Part shown: positions 1-8,427 of the stretch, piece by piece | Position numbering within the stretch: position 1 is the first letter of the stretch | Layout of the letters: the number at the start of each line of letters is the position of its first letter | Source: Hymenobacter jeongseonensis | GTDB taxonomy: Bacteria > Bacteroidota > Bacteroidia > Cytophagales > Hymenobacteraceae | Assembly (NCBI RefSeq): GCF_015694725.1 | Contig: NZ_JADQDQ010000006.1 | Location: forward strand, 1 to 64,000 | DNA: 64,000 nucleotides | Reading direction: 5' to 3' | Position numbers and translations under genes: made by a program | Notes under the pieces: generated by a model | Database searches by the model: none | What the model was told of the DNA's origin: nothing | What the model saw: the letters and a program-made list of their open reading frames with translations, nothing else

Positions 1-86
1 ACTCTATCAACGAGGCTGAAACGTTGCGCATTGTCAACGGCATTCTCGGCACTTACCCTCCCCAGGGAAACAACGCTCGTCGCTAG
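1..86 (+). CDS. C-terminal end of an unidentified protein (cut by window start)
   Basis: An open frame runs in from the left edge (first whole codon at position 3) and stops at the TAG at 84-86. The last 27 residues include LRIVNGILGTYPPQG. This is too short to assign a family. The gene converges on lipA, and the two share the large palindrome that begins at its stop codon. Confidence 0.5.
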   Translation, partial: SINEAETLRIVNGILGTYPPQGNNARR

Positions 87-157
87 CGTTGTTCTTTAAC
101 AAAAAAAGACCTCTCCGCATATGCGGAGAGGTCTTTTTTTGTTAAAGAACAACGCTA
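84..157. terminator. 74-bp perfect palindrome, probable bidirectional terminator
   Basis: Positions 84-120 are the exact reverse complement of 121-157, with no spacer; the centre is CATATG. Each arm carries a GC-rich core (GACCTCTCCGCAT) flanked by a run of seven A or T, so the transcript from either side would form a hairpin followed by U residues. It lies between two convergent genes. The pairing extends well past the U-tract, which a simple terminator does not need. Confidence 0.85.
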
Positions 158-162
158 TAGCT

Positions 163-1056
163 TTAGACCGGCACGTTCACGTGGCGCTCAGCATGATACG
201 AGCTGCGCACCAGCGGGCCGCTTTCTACATACTTTAGGCCGCGCTTGAGACCTTCCTCTTTGTAGTGAGCAAATTGGTCGGGCGTGATAAACTCGGCCAC
301 GTCGAGGTGGCGCTTGGTAGGCTGCAAGTACTGTCCCAGCGTGAGGATGTCGAGGCCATTGGCAACCAAGTCGTCCATGGCTTGGTACAGTTCGTCAGCT
401 TTTTCGCCCAAGCCCAACATGATACCCGATTTAGTGCGGTGCCCCGCCAGCTTGGTACGGCGAATTTGCTCCAAGCTCCGGTCGTAGCGGGCCTGGGGGC
501 GCACCAGCCGGTATAAGCTGCCCACCGTTTCAACATTATGCGAAATAACTTCCTGCCCCCCCGAAATCATCACATCCAACGCATCCCAGTTTGCTTTTAC
601 GTCCGGAATCAGGGTTTCAATGGTCGTGTCGGGGCTGAGTTGCTTTGTGAGTACGACCGTCTCGCGCCACACGCTGGCGCCCCGGTCCTTCAACTCGTCC
701 CGATTCACACTGGTAATTACGGCGTGTTTCACCTTCATGAGTTTGATGGCTTCGGCCACACGGCGCGGCTCGTCTAGGTCGTACTCAGTTGGTCGGCCGG
801 TAGCTACGGCACAAAACGAGCACGAACGTGTGCAGATATTGCCCAAAATCATGAACGTCGCCGTGCCAGCCCCCCAACACTCGCCCATATTGGGGCAGTT
901 GCCGCTTTCGCAAATGGTGTGCAATTTATGCTCATCCACGAGACGACGTACGGCAGCGTATTCTTCTCCAACGGGCAGCTTCACGCGCAGCCAGTCGGGC
1001 TTACGAGGACGGGCAGGCGCAGCCATTTCCGGCTGAATAACAGGCAAATCAATCAT
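163..1056 (-). CDS. lipA: Lipoyl synthase
   Basis: Radical-SAM enzyme that inserts two sulfur atoms into protein-bound octanoyl groups to make the lipoyl cofactor of keto-acid dehydrogenases. The 297-residue length is normal. The auxiliary-cluster cysteines are in [12 protein letters not shown] (Cys49, 54, 60), the radical-SAM motif is CTRSCSFC (Cys75, 79, 82), and the C-terminal RSSYH (284-288) supplies the serine ligand of the auxiliary cluster. The gene is transcribed leftward into the palindrome at 84-157. Its product is needed by lipoate-dependent complexes such as the one whose E1 is encoded at 5412-7412. Confidence 0.97.
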   Translation of the reverse strand: MIDLPVIQPEMAAPARPRKPDWLRVKLPVGEEYAAVRRLVDEHKLHTICESGNCPNMGECWGAGTATFMILGNICTRSCSFCAVATGRPTEYDLDEPRRVAEAIKLMKVKHAVITSVNRDELKDRGASVWRETVVLTKQLSPDTTIETLIPDVKANWDALDVMISGGQEVISHNVETVGSLYRLVRPQARYDRSLEQIRRTKLAGHRTKSGIMLGLGEKADELYQAMDDLVANGLDILTLGQYLQPTKRHLDVAEFITPDQFAHYKEEGLKRGLKYVESGPLVRSSYHAERHVNVPV

Positions 1057-1276
1057 TTTCAGTAATAATGTAGACCGTAGCAGGAAACACCAACGCTATG
1101 TAAAAGCAATAATGAACTCAATCGTTTTACAGAAACGAGACTGGCAAAATTACTTGAGAACTCTGAGGCAAGGTGATATTTAAAATTAGCCCCTACCAAT
1201 TTGTAGCTCTTGAATCATTCCTCTCTAATGCCATATGGCTGATGATTTACACCTACAAAGCATCATCGAATAGATA

Positions 1277-2449
1277 CTATGCATTCAATGCTTTTCTGTT
1301 TGCAATCAACTGATAATAAACTTCGATACTTTGTGCACTTGAGTAATAATACAATGTCGAGTTATCGCTGGCTTGCTCCAACATCTTTACTACAAATACG
1401 CCGGACAGGTAATTCTCGTAGTAGTCAATTACATTCGATTGCATTATAGAAATATCGGCATCAGTCATCATAAGCACTTCTTCGATGGCTGACTGCAAGC
1501 TGTCTTGACCGGAGAAGGAGATACAATTTTTTTTGTGTACCAATGCCGGCGATAAATACTCCGCGTGTTCGAGTATAGGTATGCACCCTACTGCCATTGA
1601 CTCTATCAAATTGTGACACATTGGATGTGAGAAACCCGGACAGGCCAGGAAAAATTGACACTGGGCCAATTGGGAAAACCAATCTGATTTTGATACATTT
1701 TGGTTTTTCAGCTCATCATTCACCCAAAAATCCGATACGTAAAGGTGGATTGGCTTGTCACTTTTTCCGATAGTAGGCTGACGCTGTATTTTCTCGCCAA
1801 AGCGCTCAAATACAGCATTGATAATCTGATTCCTACTCATCTTCCCATGAAGCACGTTCAGGAATTCGTCTTTGTATCCTTTACCCGAAGTGTTACCTGA
1901 GAAGAAAATTCTGATGGTTTTATTAGCATTTCTCAATTCTCGAATTTTCGGCTCTGATAAGAGAGCGTATTGGTCGGGATGCATTGAGAAAGGAATGATA
2001 TTGTCTTTTTTAAAATCCCCATTAATTGTATATACTTCGTCACTCAATATCACAACTTTGATATCAGAATTATTATCTGTTTGACTTGACTTGTCCTTAA
2101 TTAAAAAAGATATATCCTTATTCCCAACTAATGAAACGCTAAAATATACGTTGTCAAGTTTCGAAATCCAATCCAGGAATAATTTTGCAGAATGCAAAAA
2201 TTTGTAATCGATTTGTATATAACACGCATACCCAGCATCACTTAAATGACGAATCAACGGGTAATAAAAACGGTAGTTCTGAGCAGTTAAAGACAATCCA
2301 ACCACTTTATCCCCATCATGCTTAACATGAGGCCTTATTCTTATTCTGTCAGCGTGGGATATGAAAAATTCAATTAAACGTTTTGACGCTGTTAAAGGCC
2401 AAGCAATAGATGTCATACGAGATGCAGATTGTATTATGCCGCCAAGCAA
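1277..2449 (-). CDS. Glycosyltransferase, exostosin-like
   Basis: A 390-residue soluble protein. Residues 262-292 (QCQFFLACPGFSHPMCHN followed by LIESMAVGCIPI) match the sugar-nucleotide-binding region of GT-B and exostosin-type glycosyltransferases, where a glutamate in the ES.A.GCIPI segment contacts the donor. The IFFSGNT strand at 181-187 is also typical. Acceptor and donor cannot be predicted. The gene and its flanks are clearly AT-rich, with many AAT, AAA and TTA codons, unlike the GC-rich neighbours, and no other polysaccharide gene lies beside it. This suggests horizontal acquisition. The 220 bases separating it from lipA are equally AT-rich and hold no gene I can see. Confidence 0.7.
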   Translation of the reverse strand: MLGGIIQSASRMTSIAWPLTASKRLIEFFISHADRIRIRPHVKHDGDKVVGLSLTAQNYRFYYPLIRHLSDAGYACYIQIDYKFLHSAKLFLDWISKLDNVYFSVSLVGNKDISFLIKDKSSQTDNNSDIKVVILSDEVYTINGDFKKDNIIPFSMHPDQYALLSEPKIRELRNANKTIRIFFSGNTSGKGYKDEFLNVLHGKMSRNQIINAVFERFGEKIQRQPTIGKSDKPIHLYVSDFWVNDELKNQNVSKSDWFSQLAQCQFFLACPGFSHPMCHNLIESMAVGCIPILEHAEYLSPALVHKKNCISFSGQDSLQSAIEEVLMMTDADISIMQSNVIDYYENYLSGVFVVKMLEQASDNSTLYYYSSAQSIEVYYQLIANRKALNA

Positions 2450-2504
2450 CAGGTAACTTTTAACTTATTCTGACATTGTGTTACTAAGAGCACATAGCAT
2501 TTGT

Positions 2505-3326
2505 TTAAGAGCGTTGCCCAAAGAATAGGGTCAAGTACACGGATGGGAAAAACTGCCGGTTCAGGCCGTCGACTTCCCGCGGGTTGTTGCTGGGGCTGAG
2601 AATGAGCAGACGCTTGGTGTAGCCCTCTACTAAAAAGCCCACTTCCATGCCGGTCACGGCGTCGCGGTAGCGCCCGTACTCAAAGCTAAGGCCGCCGCGC
2701 AGGTGAAAGCCAGGCACCAGCTGCGTTTCGCCGATACCACTAAAGAGCGGGCCCCGGTCCAGAATGGCATCTACATCGGCGTGCTTGACGGGGTTATATT
2801 GCTCGTTCACGATTTCGTCGGTCGCCACATTAAAAACCCGTGTTTGGGTGTAAGTCCGGTCGAAGCTAATGTAATACGGCATGAGCAGCCCTAAGGATGG
2901 ACCCGCACTCACGAGGCCGTTCACTTGCACACCGGCATCGGCAGCTTTGCGAAACAGGATGCGTTGCAAGCCTACCGATGGGCGCAATGCAAAGGCGTAA
3001 TTCGTCTTCCGGTCAATGTAACTGCCGCCCACGATGGTATTGATGCGCTGTTCTTTGGCGTTATTTTTAAGCATGACGCCCTCGATACTCCAAAAGCGCA
3101 TCCACTGCTCGTCCAGCACGCGTGTGGAACGCACCGAAGCGCCCCCAAGCAGTCCACCTTGGGTGTTGAAATTCACCCCGTACACAAACTCTTTGCTGTA
3201 CGATTGTTCGTCGGACGGGGCGGCGGGCACGGGTACCGGGCGAACGGGTGCCTGCGCCCAGGCAGGCGCGGCGGCGAAAACGCCCACCGCCAACAAGCCA
3301 AAAAAACGGGAAGGAAAGGGAAGCAT
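2505..3326 (-). CDS. Secreted or outer-membrane protein of unknown function
   Basis: I start the protein at the ATG at 3326 because it gives a clean signal peptide (MLPFPSRFFGLLAVGVFAAA, cleavage after AWA). An upstream ATG at 3377 would put 17 odd residues in front. The mature part has a proline-rich linker (PVRPVPVPAAP), then alternating hydrophobic and polar residues with many aromatic and glycine positions, ending in VYLTLFFGQRS. A terminal aromatic-rich strand is typical of outer-membrane beta-barrels. The family is not recognised. A porin-like or OmpA-barrel-like protein is my best guess. Confidence 0.6.
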   Translation of the reverse strand: MLPFPSRFFGLLAVGVFAAAPAWAQAPVRPVPVPAAPSDEQSYSKEFVYGVNFNTQGGLLGGASVRSTRVLDEQWMRFWSIEGVMLKNNAKEQRINTIVGGSYIDRKTNYAFALRPSVGLQRILFRKAADAGVQVNGLVSAGPSLGLLMPYYISFDRTYTQTRVFNVATDEIVNEQYNPVKHADVDAILDRGPLFSGIGETQLVPGFHLRGGLSFEYGRYRDAVTGMEVGFLVEGYTKRLLILSPSNNPREVDGLNRQFFPSVYLTLFFGQRS

Positions 3327-3432
3327 AATCAACCAGAATTGAGCCCGACCAATCGCCACAGGCGCGGCGCACTGCATAGTACGTAAATTAGCTATTGAAG
3401 AAACAACTTTGTAAAGGTAACCCCCTGTCTTA

Positions 3433-3840
3433 ATGAATACCGCTACCGCCCGCTATGCCGGCCAACTCCGCACCGAAGCCACGCACGTTGCCTCGGGTAA
3501 TGTTATTCAAACCGATGCGCCCACCGACAACCACGGCCGCGGCGAAGCATTTTCGCCGACCGATTTGGTGAGCACCGCCCTCGGCTCGTGCATGATGACG
3601 GTGATGGGCATTGTGGCCGCCCGCCACGAGCTGAGCTTGGTTGACAGCACTTTTGCCGTGGTGAAGCACATGAGCAGCGAGGCCCCACGCCGCATTGCGC
3701 AAATAGACATTACGTTTAGCCTGTCCGCCGCTTTGTCGGCCAACGACCGCGCCTTGCTGGAACGCACTGCCCTCACCTGCCCGGTAGCCCTGAGCCTGCA
3801 CCCAGACATCCGTCAAAACGTGGTGTTTTTGTACGCTTAA
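3433..3840 (+). CDS. OsmC/Ohr family peroxiredoxin-like protein
   Basis: A 135-residue protein of the OsmC family, whose members reduce organic hydroperoxides with two reactive cysteines. Both are present: Cys53 in the helix-capping motif LGSCMMTVMG and Cys116 in TCPVALSL. FSPTDLVSTAL just before Cys53 is also family-typical. It sits convergently to the YtxJ-type gene with a shared terminator, and both fit thiol and oxidative-stress defence. Whether it is of the OsmC, Ohr or YhfA subgroup cannot be settled here. Confidence 0.9.
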   Translation: MNTATARYAGQLRTEATHVASGNVIQTDAPTDNHGRGEAFSPTDLVSTALGSCMMTVMGIVAARHELSLVDSTFAVVKHMSSEAPRRIAQIDITFSLSAALSANDRALLERTALTCPVALSLHPDIRQNVVFLYA

Positions 3841-3853
3841 ACCGGTATTAAAC

Positions 3854-3895
3854 GGCGGAAGGCACTAGAAAGCTGCTCAGTGCTTTCCGCCTTTT
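3854..3895. terminator. Hairpin terminator between convergent genes
   Basis: GGCGGAAGGCACT (3854-3866) pairs with AGTGCTTTCCGCC (3879-3891) with one G-T wobble and is followed by TTTTATTA. It lies between the OsmC-type gene and the ytxJ-like gene and could serve both. Confidence 0.75.
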
Positions 3896-3896
3896 A

Positions 3897-4244
3897 TTAC
3901 TTGGTTACCTTGGCAGACACATCACTCAGGCGAATCCCCATGTGAGAGGCATCGTACTGGCATTCACCGTCTTTGATAAGCAACAGCTGGGGTGACTCGT
4001 GGCGGATGCCGAACTGGTCGGCCACCTGGGCCGAGAGGGGACGAAAACGCAGCAAATCCAAGTAGTAAATGGGCACGTTGGACAGGCCGCTATCGGCCCA
4101 TTGGCGTTCAATTTTACTTTTGGCGGCCGCGCTGATGGAGCAAGTGGTGCTGTGCTTGAAAATGAGGACGGGCTGCTCGTGGGAAGCCTGGGCCAAGTCG
4201 CTTAGCTGGTCGGATTGGGTGAGGGGAAGCCAGGGGGTGGACAT
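3897..4244 (-). CDS. ytxJ: Bacillithiol-system redox-active protein, YtxJ type
   Basis: A 115-residue thioredoxin-fold protein of the YtxJ (DUF2847) family, proposed to act as a monothiol bacilliredoxin that removes bacillithiol from proteins. The family motif is present as KHSTTCSIS with the single reactive Cys35, followed by the QLLLIKDGEC strand region. The start at 4244 gives the usual family N-terminus; an ATG 45 bases upstream is possible but less likely. The window also holds bshC (14309-15898), the last enzyme of bacillithiol synthesis, which supports the assignment. Confidence 0.85.
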   Translation of the reverse strand: MSTPWLPLTQSDQLSDLAQASHEQPVLIFKHSTTCSISAAAKSKIERQWADSGLSNVPIYYLDLLRFRPLSAQVADQFGIRHESPQLLLIKDGECQYDASHMGIRLSDVSAKVTK

Positions 4245-4386
4245 AATAGCAATAATGGGTGAAAACTTTAACCGAAGAAGGAGCGCCACAAGGCCGCGTA
4301 TTTATTCAAAAGGCCCGCGGGCTTCTGCTCCGGGTTTGTAGTACGTTTACTACAACAGTTCAACTGCAGTTGATTCCACTGCTCAT

Positions 4387-4788
4387 TCAATTTTTCTTCG
4401 CGGCCGTCGGCGAAACCGGCTTGGGCTTTTTCTTGAGGCGGATGCCCAAGAAGGGCGGCGACTTCACGGGCGGAGTAGCCACGCTATTGTAGTCTACCTC
4501 GCTGTCGTCGTATTCTTCTTCGTCGCGGCGAATAACCTGGGCTTCGGGTTGATTGCTTTGGCCGCGCTTCAGCCGTGCAGAGCTCACGCCGAGATGGCTG
4601 TCTTTGTAAGGAGAGTTGGTCCGCTTGGCATCGCGCAGGGCCTGGCGGTTGGCCGCCTTCACTTTAGCGGGCTTTTCGTGCGCAATTTGGGCACTGGCCA
4701 GCTGGGTGCCCAGCAGCAGCCAGCCCAGCAGCAGTGCGCCCAGGCCCGCTCTACGGCTTGCCAACCGGGGTAGCGTCGGGAGCAGCAT
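4387..4788 (-). CDS. Small secreted basic protein, unknown function
   Basis: From the ATG at 4788 (an alternative is 4800) the protein has a signal peptide with a hydrophobic core (GALLLGWLLLGTQLASAQ). A lysine/arginine-rich mature part follows, with an acidic patch (RRDEEEYDDSEVDY), and it ends in a proline/lysine tail. It overlaps the end of the upstream lipoprotein gene (stop at 4751-4753) by roughly 40 bases, so the two are probably co-transcribed. No family recognised. Confidence 0.55.
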   Translation of the reverse strand: MLLPTLPRLASRRAGLGALLLGWLLLGTQLASAQIAHEKPAKVKAANRQALRDAKRTNSPYKDSHLGVSSARLKRGQSNQPEAQVIRRDEEEYDDSEVDYNSVATPPVKSPPFLGIRLKKKPKPVSPTAAKKN

Positions 4789-5302
4789 CGGGCAGTGCAT
4801 CCGGCTCAGCAGGGGCCTTGACGGCAGGCCGGTGGTCGGGGCTGTAGTTGGGTTTGCCATGGGACTTGAATTTGAAAAAATGAACGATGGACTGCCACGG
4901 CTTAAAGGGCTTCGGGGCGGGCTTGTTGATGCGCCGCCGTATCAGCTTCGGCTTTTTCAGCAGTCCGGCCTTGTCATAATGCACTGTTGGGCTCTCGGGT
5001 AGCGGGCGGGCTTCGGGAGCGGCCGCTTGCGTCTTGATGGCGCCCCCGGTGGGAGTAGAAACATCGGTGGCCGCTTCTTCGTCTTCAACGTCCGTTTTTT
5101 TCTTGAAAAAGCCCGTTGGCTCATTCTTTTTCCGAGCCTTGGCCGCTGCCTTCTGCTGCGCCTTGAATTCGGCCGATGGCTTGGGCGTGGGCAGGCGGTA
5201 GGGATGAAAAATACTATGGTACAGGCTACAGCCATCCAGTCCTGCTATCAGCAGCACCCCCAACACACAACGAAGAACAACGGAGGGTAAACTGTATTTC
5301 AC
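4751..5302 (-). CDS. Putative lipoprotein, basic and proline/lysine-rich
   Basis: Starting at the GTG at 5302 gives a compact lipoprotein signal (KYSLPSVVLRCVLGVLLIAG then LDGC). The ATG at 5395 would give an implausibly long 56-residue leader, and a second GTG at 5326 is also possible. The mature protein is very basic with Lys/Arg/Pro stretches (KPKLIRRRINKPAPKPFKPW) and no recognised domain. The 24-bp unit carrying the GTG is duplicated in tandem (5282-5329), so the start region has been copied. It lies downstream of the E1 gene on the same strand and overlaps the next small secreted gene. Confidence 0.55.
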   Translation of the reverse strand: MKYSLPSVVLRCVLGVLLIAGLDGCSLYHSIFHPYRLPTPKPSAEFKAQQKAAAKARKKNEPTGFFKKKTDVEDEEAATDVSTPTGGAIKTQAAAPEARPLPESPTVHYDKAGLLKKPKLIRRRINKPAPKPFKPWQSIVHFFKFKSHGKPNYSPDHRPAVKAPAEPDALPDAAPDATPVGKP

Positions 5303-5329
5303 CGTGGAGGGTAAACTGTATTTCACCGT
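5282..5329. repeat. Perfect tandem duplication of 24 bp
   Basis: The 24-base unit at 5282-5305 is repeated exactly at 5306-5329. On the minus strand each unit encodes TVKYSLPS and carries an in-frame GTG, so it duplicates the most likely start codon of the lipoprotein gene at 4751-5302. Confidence 0.9.
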
Positions 5330-5411
5330 AAGGCAGCCAGGGTCAGAAAGTAAAGAGAAGAAAGATACGATGCCCGCGCGCGAAAATCGCGCCAAGACAG
5401 CCCGACCCTAT

Positions 5412-7412
5412 TTAGTAATTGCGCAGGGCTTCTACCTGCTCGCGTAGGCGCTGCTGCGGGAGGAAAGCCGCTTCCAGCGGGGGCGCAAACGGTATGGCCG
5501 TATCGAGCGAGGCCACCCGGCGCACGGGTGCGTCCAAGTGCTCAAAGCAATTCTCGCCAATCCAAGCCGCGATTTCGCCGCCGATACCGCCAGTGAGGGT
5601 GTCTTCGTGCAGCACGAGCACGCGGCCATTTTTCTCCACGGTGCGGCGCACTGCTTCTTGGTCCCAGGGCAGCAGAGTGCGCAGGTCGAGAATGTCGGCC
5701 GACACCTTCAACTCCTCGCACACTTGCAGCGCCCAACGCACGCCCATGCCGTAGGTGATGATGCTCAACTCGTCGCCTTCGGCAGCCAGCGCGGCCTTGC
5801 CGATGGGTGTGGTGTAGTAGGCCTCCGGCACCGGACCACTGAGGCTGCGGTAGAGCATTTTGTGCTCGAAATACATCACCGGGTTGGGGTCTTCGATGGC
5901 GGCGCACAGCAGGCCTTTGGCATCGTGCGGGTTGCTGGGGTACACCACTTTCAGGCCAGGCACGTGCGTGAACCACGCCTCGTTGCTTTGGGAGTGAAAC
6001 GGGCCAGCGGCGCTGCCGGCCCCGGTGGGCATGCGCACCACCACGTCGGCGTTCTGGCCCCAGCGGTAGTGGCTTTTGGCGAGGTTGTTCACAATTTGGT
6101 TGAAGCCGCAGGTTACGAAGTCGGCAAACTGCATTTCGACCATGCTTTTCTTGCCCTTGATACTCAGGCCCAGGCCCGCGCCCACAATGGCCGACTCGCA
6201 CAAAGGCGTGTTGCGCACCCGCGCCTTGCCAAACTGGGCCACAAACCCTTCCGTTATCTTGAACACCCCGCCGTAATCGGCAATGTCCTGGCCCATGAGC
6301 ACAAGGTCGGGGTAGCGCTGCATGCTCTGCCGCAGGCCTTCCTGAATGGCATCAATGAAGCGCTTTTCCGGCGCAGCGCCCCCAGCTGGCGCGTCATTTT
6401 TGGGCGCTTCGAACGGCTGGTACATGTCGGCAATTTCCTCCTGCACGTCGGCCGTGGGCATGGGCACGGCATCGGCTTCCTGCAAACCGGCTTCGATGGC
6501 CGCTTTGATGGTTTCGCGGATGCTGTGCTTGGCCGTTTCGGTGAGAATGCCTTCGGCGATGAGCCACTTTTCGTAGTTTTCCACCGGGTCCTTCTGGGCC
6601 CATTCTTCCATCAGCGACTGCGGGACGTACTTGGTGCCGCTGGCTTCTTCGTGGCCGCGCATCCGGAAGGTGAGGGCTTCGACCAGCACGGGGCGCGGGT
6701 TTTGGCGCAGGTCCTCGGCCAGTTTCTTTACCGTGGTGTACACCTCTAGCACGTTGTTGCCGTCTACCTGGACAGCTTCCATGCCGTAGGCAGGGCCTTT
6801 GTCCACGAAGGACTTGAAGCGGAACTGCTCGTTACTGGGGGTGCTCAGGCCGTAGCCGTTGTTTTCGATGACGAAAATGACCGGCAGCTGCCACACGGCG
6901 GCCACGTTCAGGGCCTCGTGGAAGTCGCCTTCGCTGGCGCCGCCATCGCCGCTATAAGTCAGCGTCACTTTGGGCTTTTGGTCGAGTACGTCGGCCAGGG
7001 CAATGCCGCCAGCCACGGCCAACTGCGGCCCCAAGTGCGAAATCATGCCCACAATGTGGTGCTCGTTGCTGCCGAAGTGAAAGCTGCGGTCGCGGCCCTT
7101 GGTGAAGCCGGTGCGCTTGCCTTGCCACTGCGCAAACAAACGGCCCAGCGGCACGTTGCGCCCCGTAAACACGCCCAGGTTGCGGTGCAGCGGCAAAATG
7201 TACTCGTCGGGCTCTAGGGCCAGCGTGCTGCCCACCGAAATAGCTTCCTGCCCAATGCCCGAAAACCACTTGCTCACCTTGCCCTGGCGCAGCAGAATCA
7301 GCATTTTTTCCTCAATCAGCCGAGGCCGCAGCAGGTGCTGGTAGAGGTGCAGCAGGGTTTCGTTGGAGTGGTCGAGGCGGTCGAACCGCAGCGCAGTGGC
7401 AACTGGAGTCAT
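5412..7412 (-). CDS. 2-oxo acid dehydrogenase E1, fused alpha and beta subunits
   Basis: Thiamine-diphosphate-dependent E1 that decarboxylates a 2-oxo acid and passes the acyl group to the lipoyl arm of E2. Residues about 1-335 are the alpha subunit, with the ThDP motif starting GDGGASEGDFHEALN and ending in ENN. Residues about 350-666 are the beta subunit (start KRFIDAIQEGLRQSMQRYP). Separate subunits are the commoner arrangement; the single-chain form is frequent in Bacteroidota. By similarity it is of the branched-chain type (2-oxoisovalerate), but pyruvate cannot be excluded. No E2 or E3 gene is nearby. A TACCTTTG motif lies on the minus strand at 7449-7442, 30 bases before the ATG. Confidence 0.93.
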   Translation of the reverse strand: MTPVATALRFDRLDHSNETLLHLYQHLLRPRLIEEKMLILLRQGKVSKWFSGIGQEAISVGSTLALEPDEYILPLHRNLGVFTGRNVPLGRLFAQWQGKRTGFTKGRDRSFHFGSNEHHIVGMISHLGPQLAVAGGIALADVLDQKPKVTLTYSGDGGASEGDFHEALNVAAVWQLPVIFVIENNGYGLSTPSNEQFRFKSFVDKGPAYGMEAVQVDGNNVLEVYTTVKKLAEDLRQNPRPVLVEALTFRMRGHEEASGTKYVPQSLMEEWAQKDPVENYEKWLIAEGILTETAKHSIRETIKAAIEAGLQEADAVPMPTADVQEEIADMYQPFEAPKNDAPAGGAAPEKRFIDAIQEGLRQSMQRYPDLVLMGQDIADYGGVFKITEGFVAQFGKARVRNTPLCESAIVGAGLGLSIKGKKSMVEMQFADFVTCGFNQIVNNLAKSHYRWGQNADVVVRMPTGAGSAAGPFHSQSNEAWFTHVPGLKVVYPSNPHDAKGLLCAAIEDPNPVMYFEHKMLYRSLSGPVPEAYYTTPIGKAALAAEGDELSIITYGMGVRWALQVCEELKVSADILDLRTLLPWDQEAVRRTVEKNGRVLVLHEDTLTGGIGGEIAAWIGENCFEHLDAPVRRVASLDTAIPFAPPLEAAFLPQQRLREQVEALRNY

Positions 7413-7472
7413 GGGTGGGATGGAGACAAACGGGAATCCGGCAAAGGTAGCAGGGCTCCGCTTGCCCCGTTC

Positions 7473-8045
7473 CTAGCGGCTCAACTGAATATCGAAGCGG
7501 CCGTCGGTTATTTCCATCGCAGCAGGCATAGCGGCCGAACGGCGGGCCCCGCGGGGAGGCGCCGCCCGCAACGCAAAATGGCCCGCAATAAAAGCAAGCC
7601 CCCCGGCCGTATCGAGCCGCGTGATGGTGAGCGTGCCGGTGTGTTGCCCATCGGTGATATAAGCCTGAGCGTCATGGGATGTTTTCAGGGCCGCGTAATT
7701 GCCCGCTTTGGTTGTTCCCAATTCATACACCCCCGGCCCGGTCACGTGGTCGAGACGGAAGTGGAAGTTAGTTACCGGACCGGCCACTTGCAGGCGCCGG
7801 AAGGCATCCAGCCGCAGCTCGCCGTTCCGGTAATGAATGGTGGGCGTTATTACTTTGCCGTTGAGCGTGCGGGCGTTGTTGGCTTCCCACACTTGACCGT
7901 TGACGCGACAGCCGAAGGTATTGGCGCCCGCCTCGGAGGCGGCGGGCAGCTGCACGGGCTGCACTTTTGGGTACAGGTTATCGAGCGAGTCCTCGCAGCT
8001 CATGAGCAGCGGCAGCAGCAAGAGGCAAGCGACCGGCTTTAGCAT
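7473..8045 (-). CDS. Putative lipoprotein, DUF6252-like
   Basis: From the ATG at 8045 the product is a lipoprotein (MLKPVACLLLLPLLMSC, lipid-modified Cys17). The ATG at 8072 is an alternative with nine extra residues. The segment NTFGCRVNGQVWEANN, followed by a domain of beta-strands, resembles the DUF6252 family of Bacteroidota cell-surface lipoproteins, which have no known function. It is divergent from the M16 peptidase gene. Confidence 0.6.
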   Translation of the reverse strand: MLKPVACLLLLPLLMSCEDSLDNLYPKVQPVQLPAASEAGANTFGCRVNGQVWEANNARTLNGKVITPTIHYRNGELRLDAFRRLQVAGPVTNFHFRLDHVTGPGVYELGTTKAGNYAALKTSHDAQAYITDGQHTGTLTITRLDTAGGLAFIAGHFALRAAPPRGARRSAAMPAAMEITDGRFDIQLSR

Positions 8046-8427
8046 CCTGGTTGAGTGTAACTTGTTTTGCATATCGTGGTAGAAAACCGGGCCCATGACC
8101 ATGCACGAAAGTACCTACTTTGCCTTTAAATATCGAGCTTAGCCGTACTAGCAAAAAACGGCTTCTGCCAAACGGGCATCGGCCGGCAACTCCAACCAGC
8201 ACGCTTGGTGAAACCAGTGTGCAAGCGAGCGGCCCTCTTTTCTCACAGTCGGACATCGGAGCCCAGTTTCCCACGTAATGCTAGTTCTCTGCTCACCGGC
8301 CCGCGGCCGAACAAGTGGCAGGAGCCCGCTTAAGCTTCGTTTTAGCGGGAAGGGACGAATAGGGAAGTATTCCTGTTTCCGCTGTTGTTCATTTGTACTT
8401 CCTCTTTCTTCACTCCTGATTCCATCT
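8046..8427. other. 382-bp divergent intergenic region
   Basis: This lies between the lipoprotein gene (minus) and the peptidase gene (plus). I see a short inverted repeat (CCCGCT ... AGCGGG) near 8326-8351 and no exact TAnnTTTG promoter element on either strand. The open frame extending the peptidase upstream to 8278 lacks conserved sequence and I treat it as non-coding. Confidence 0.4.
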
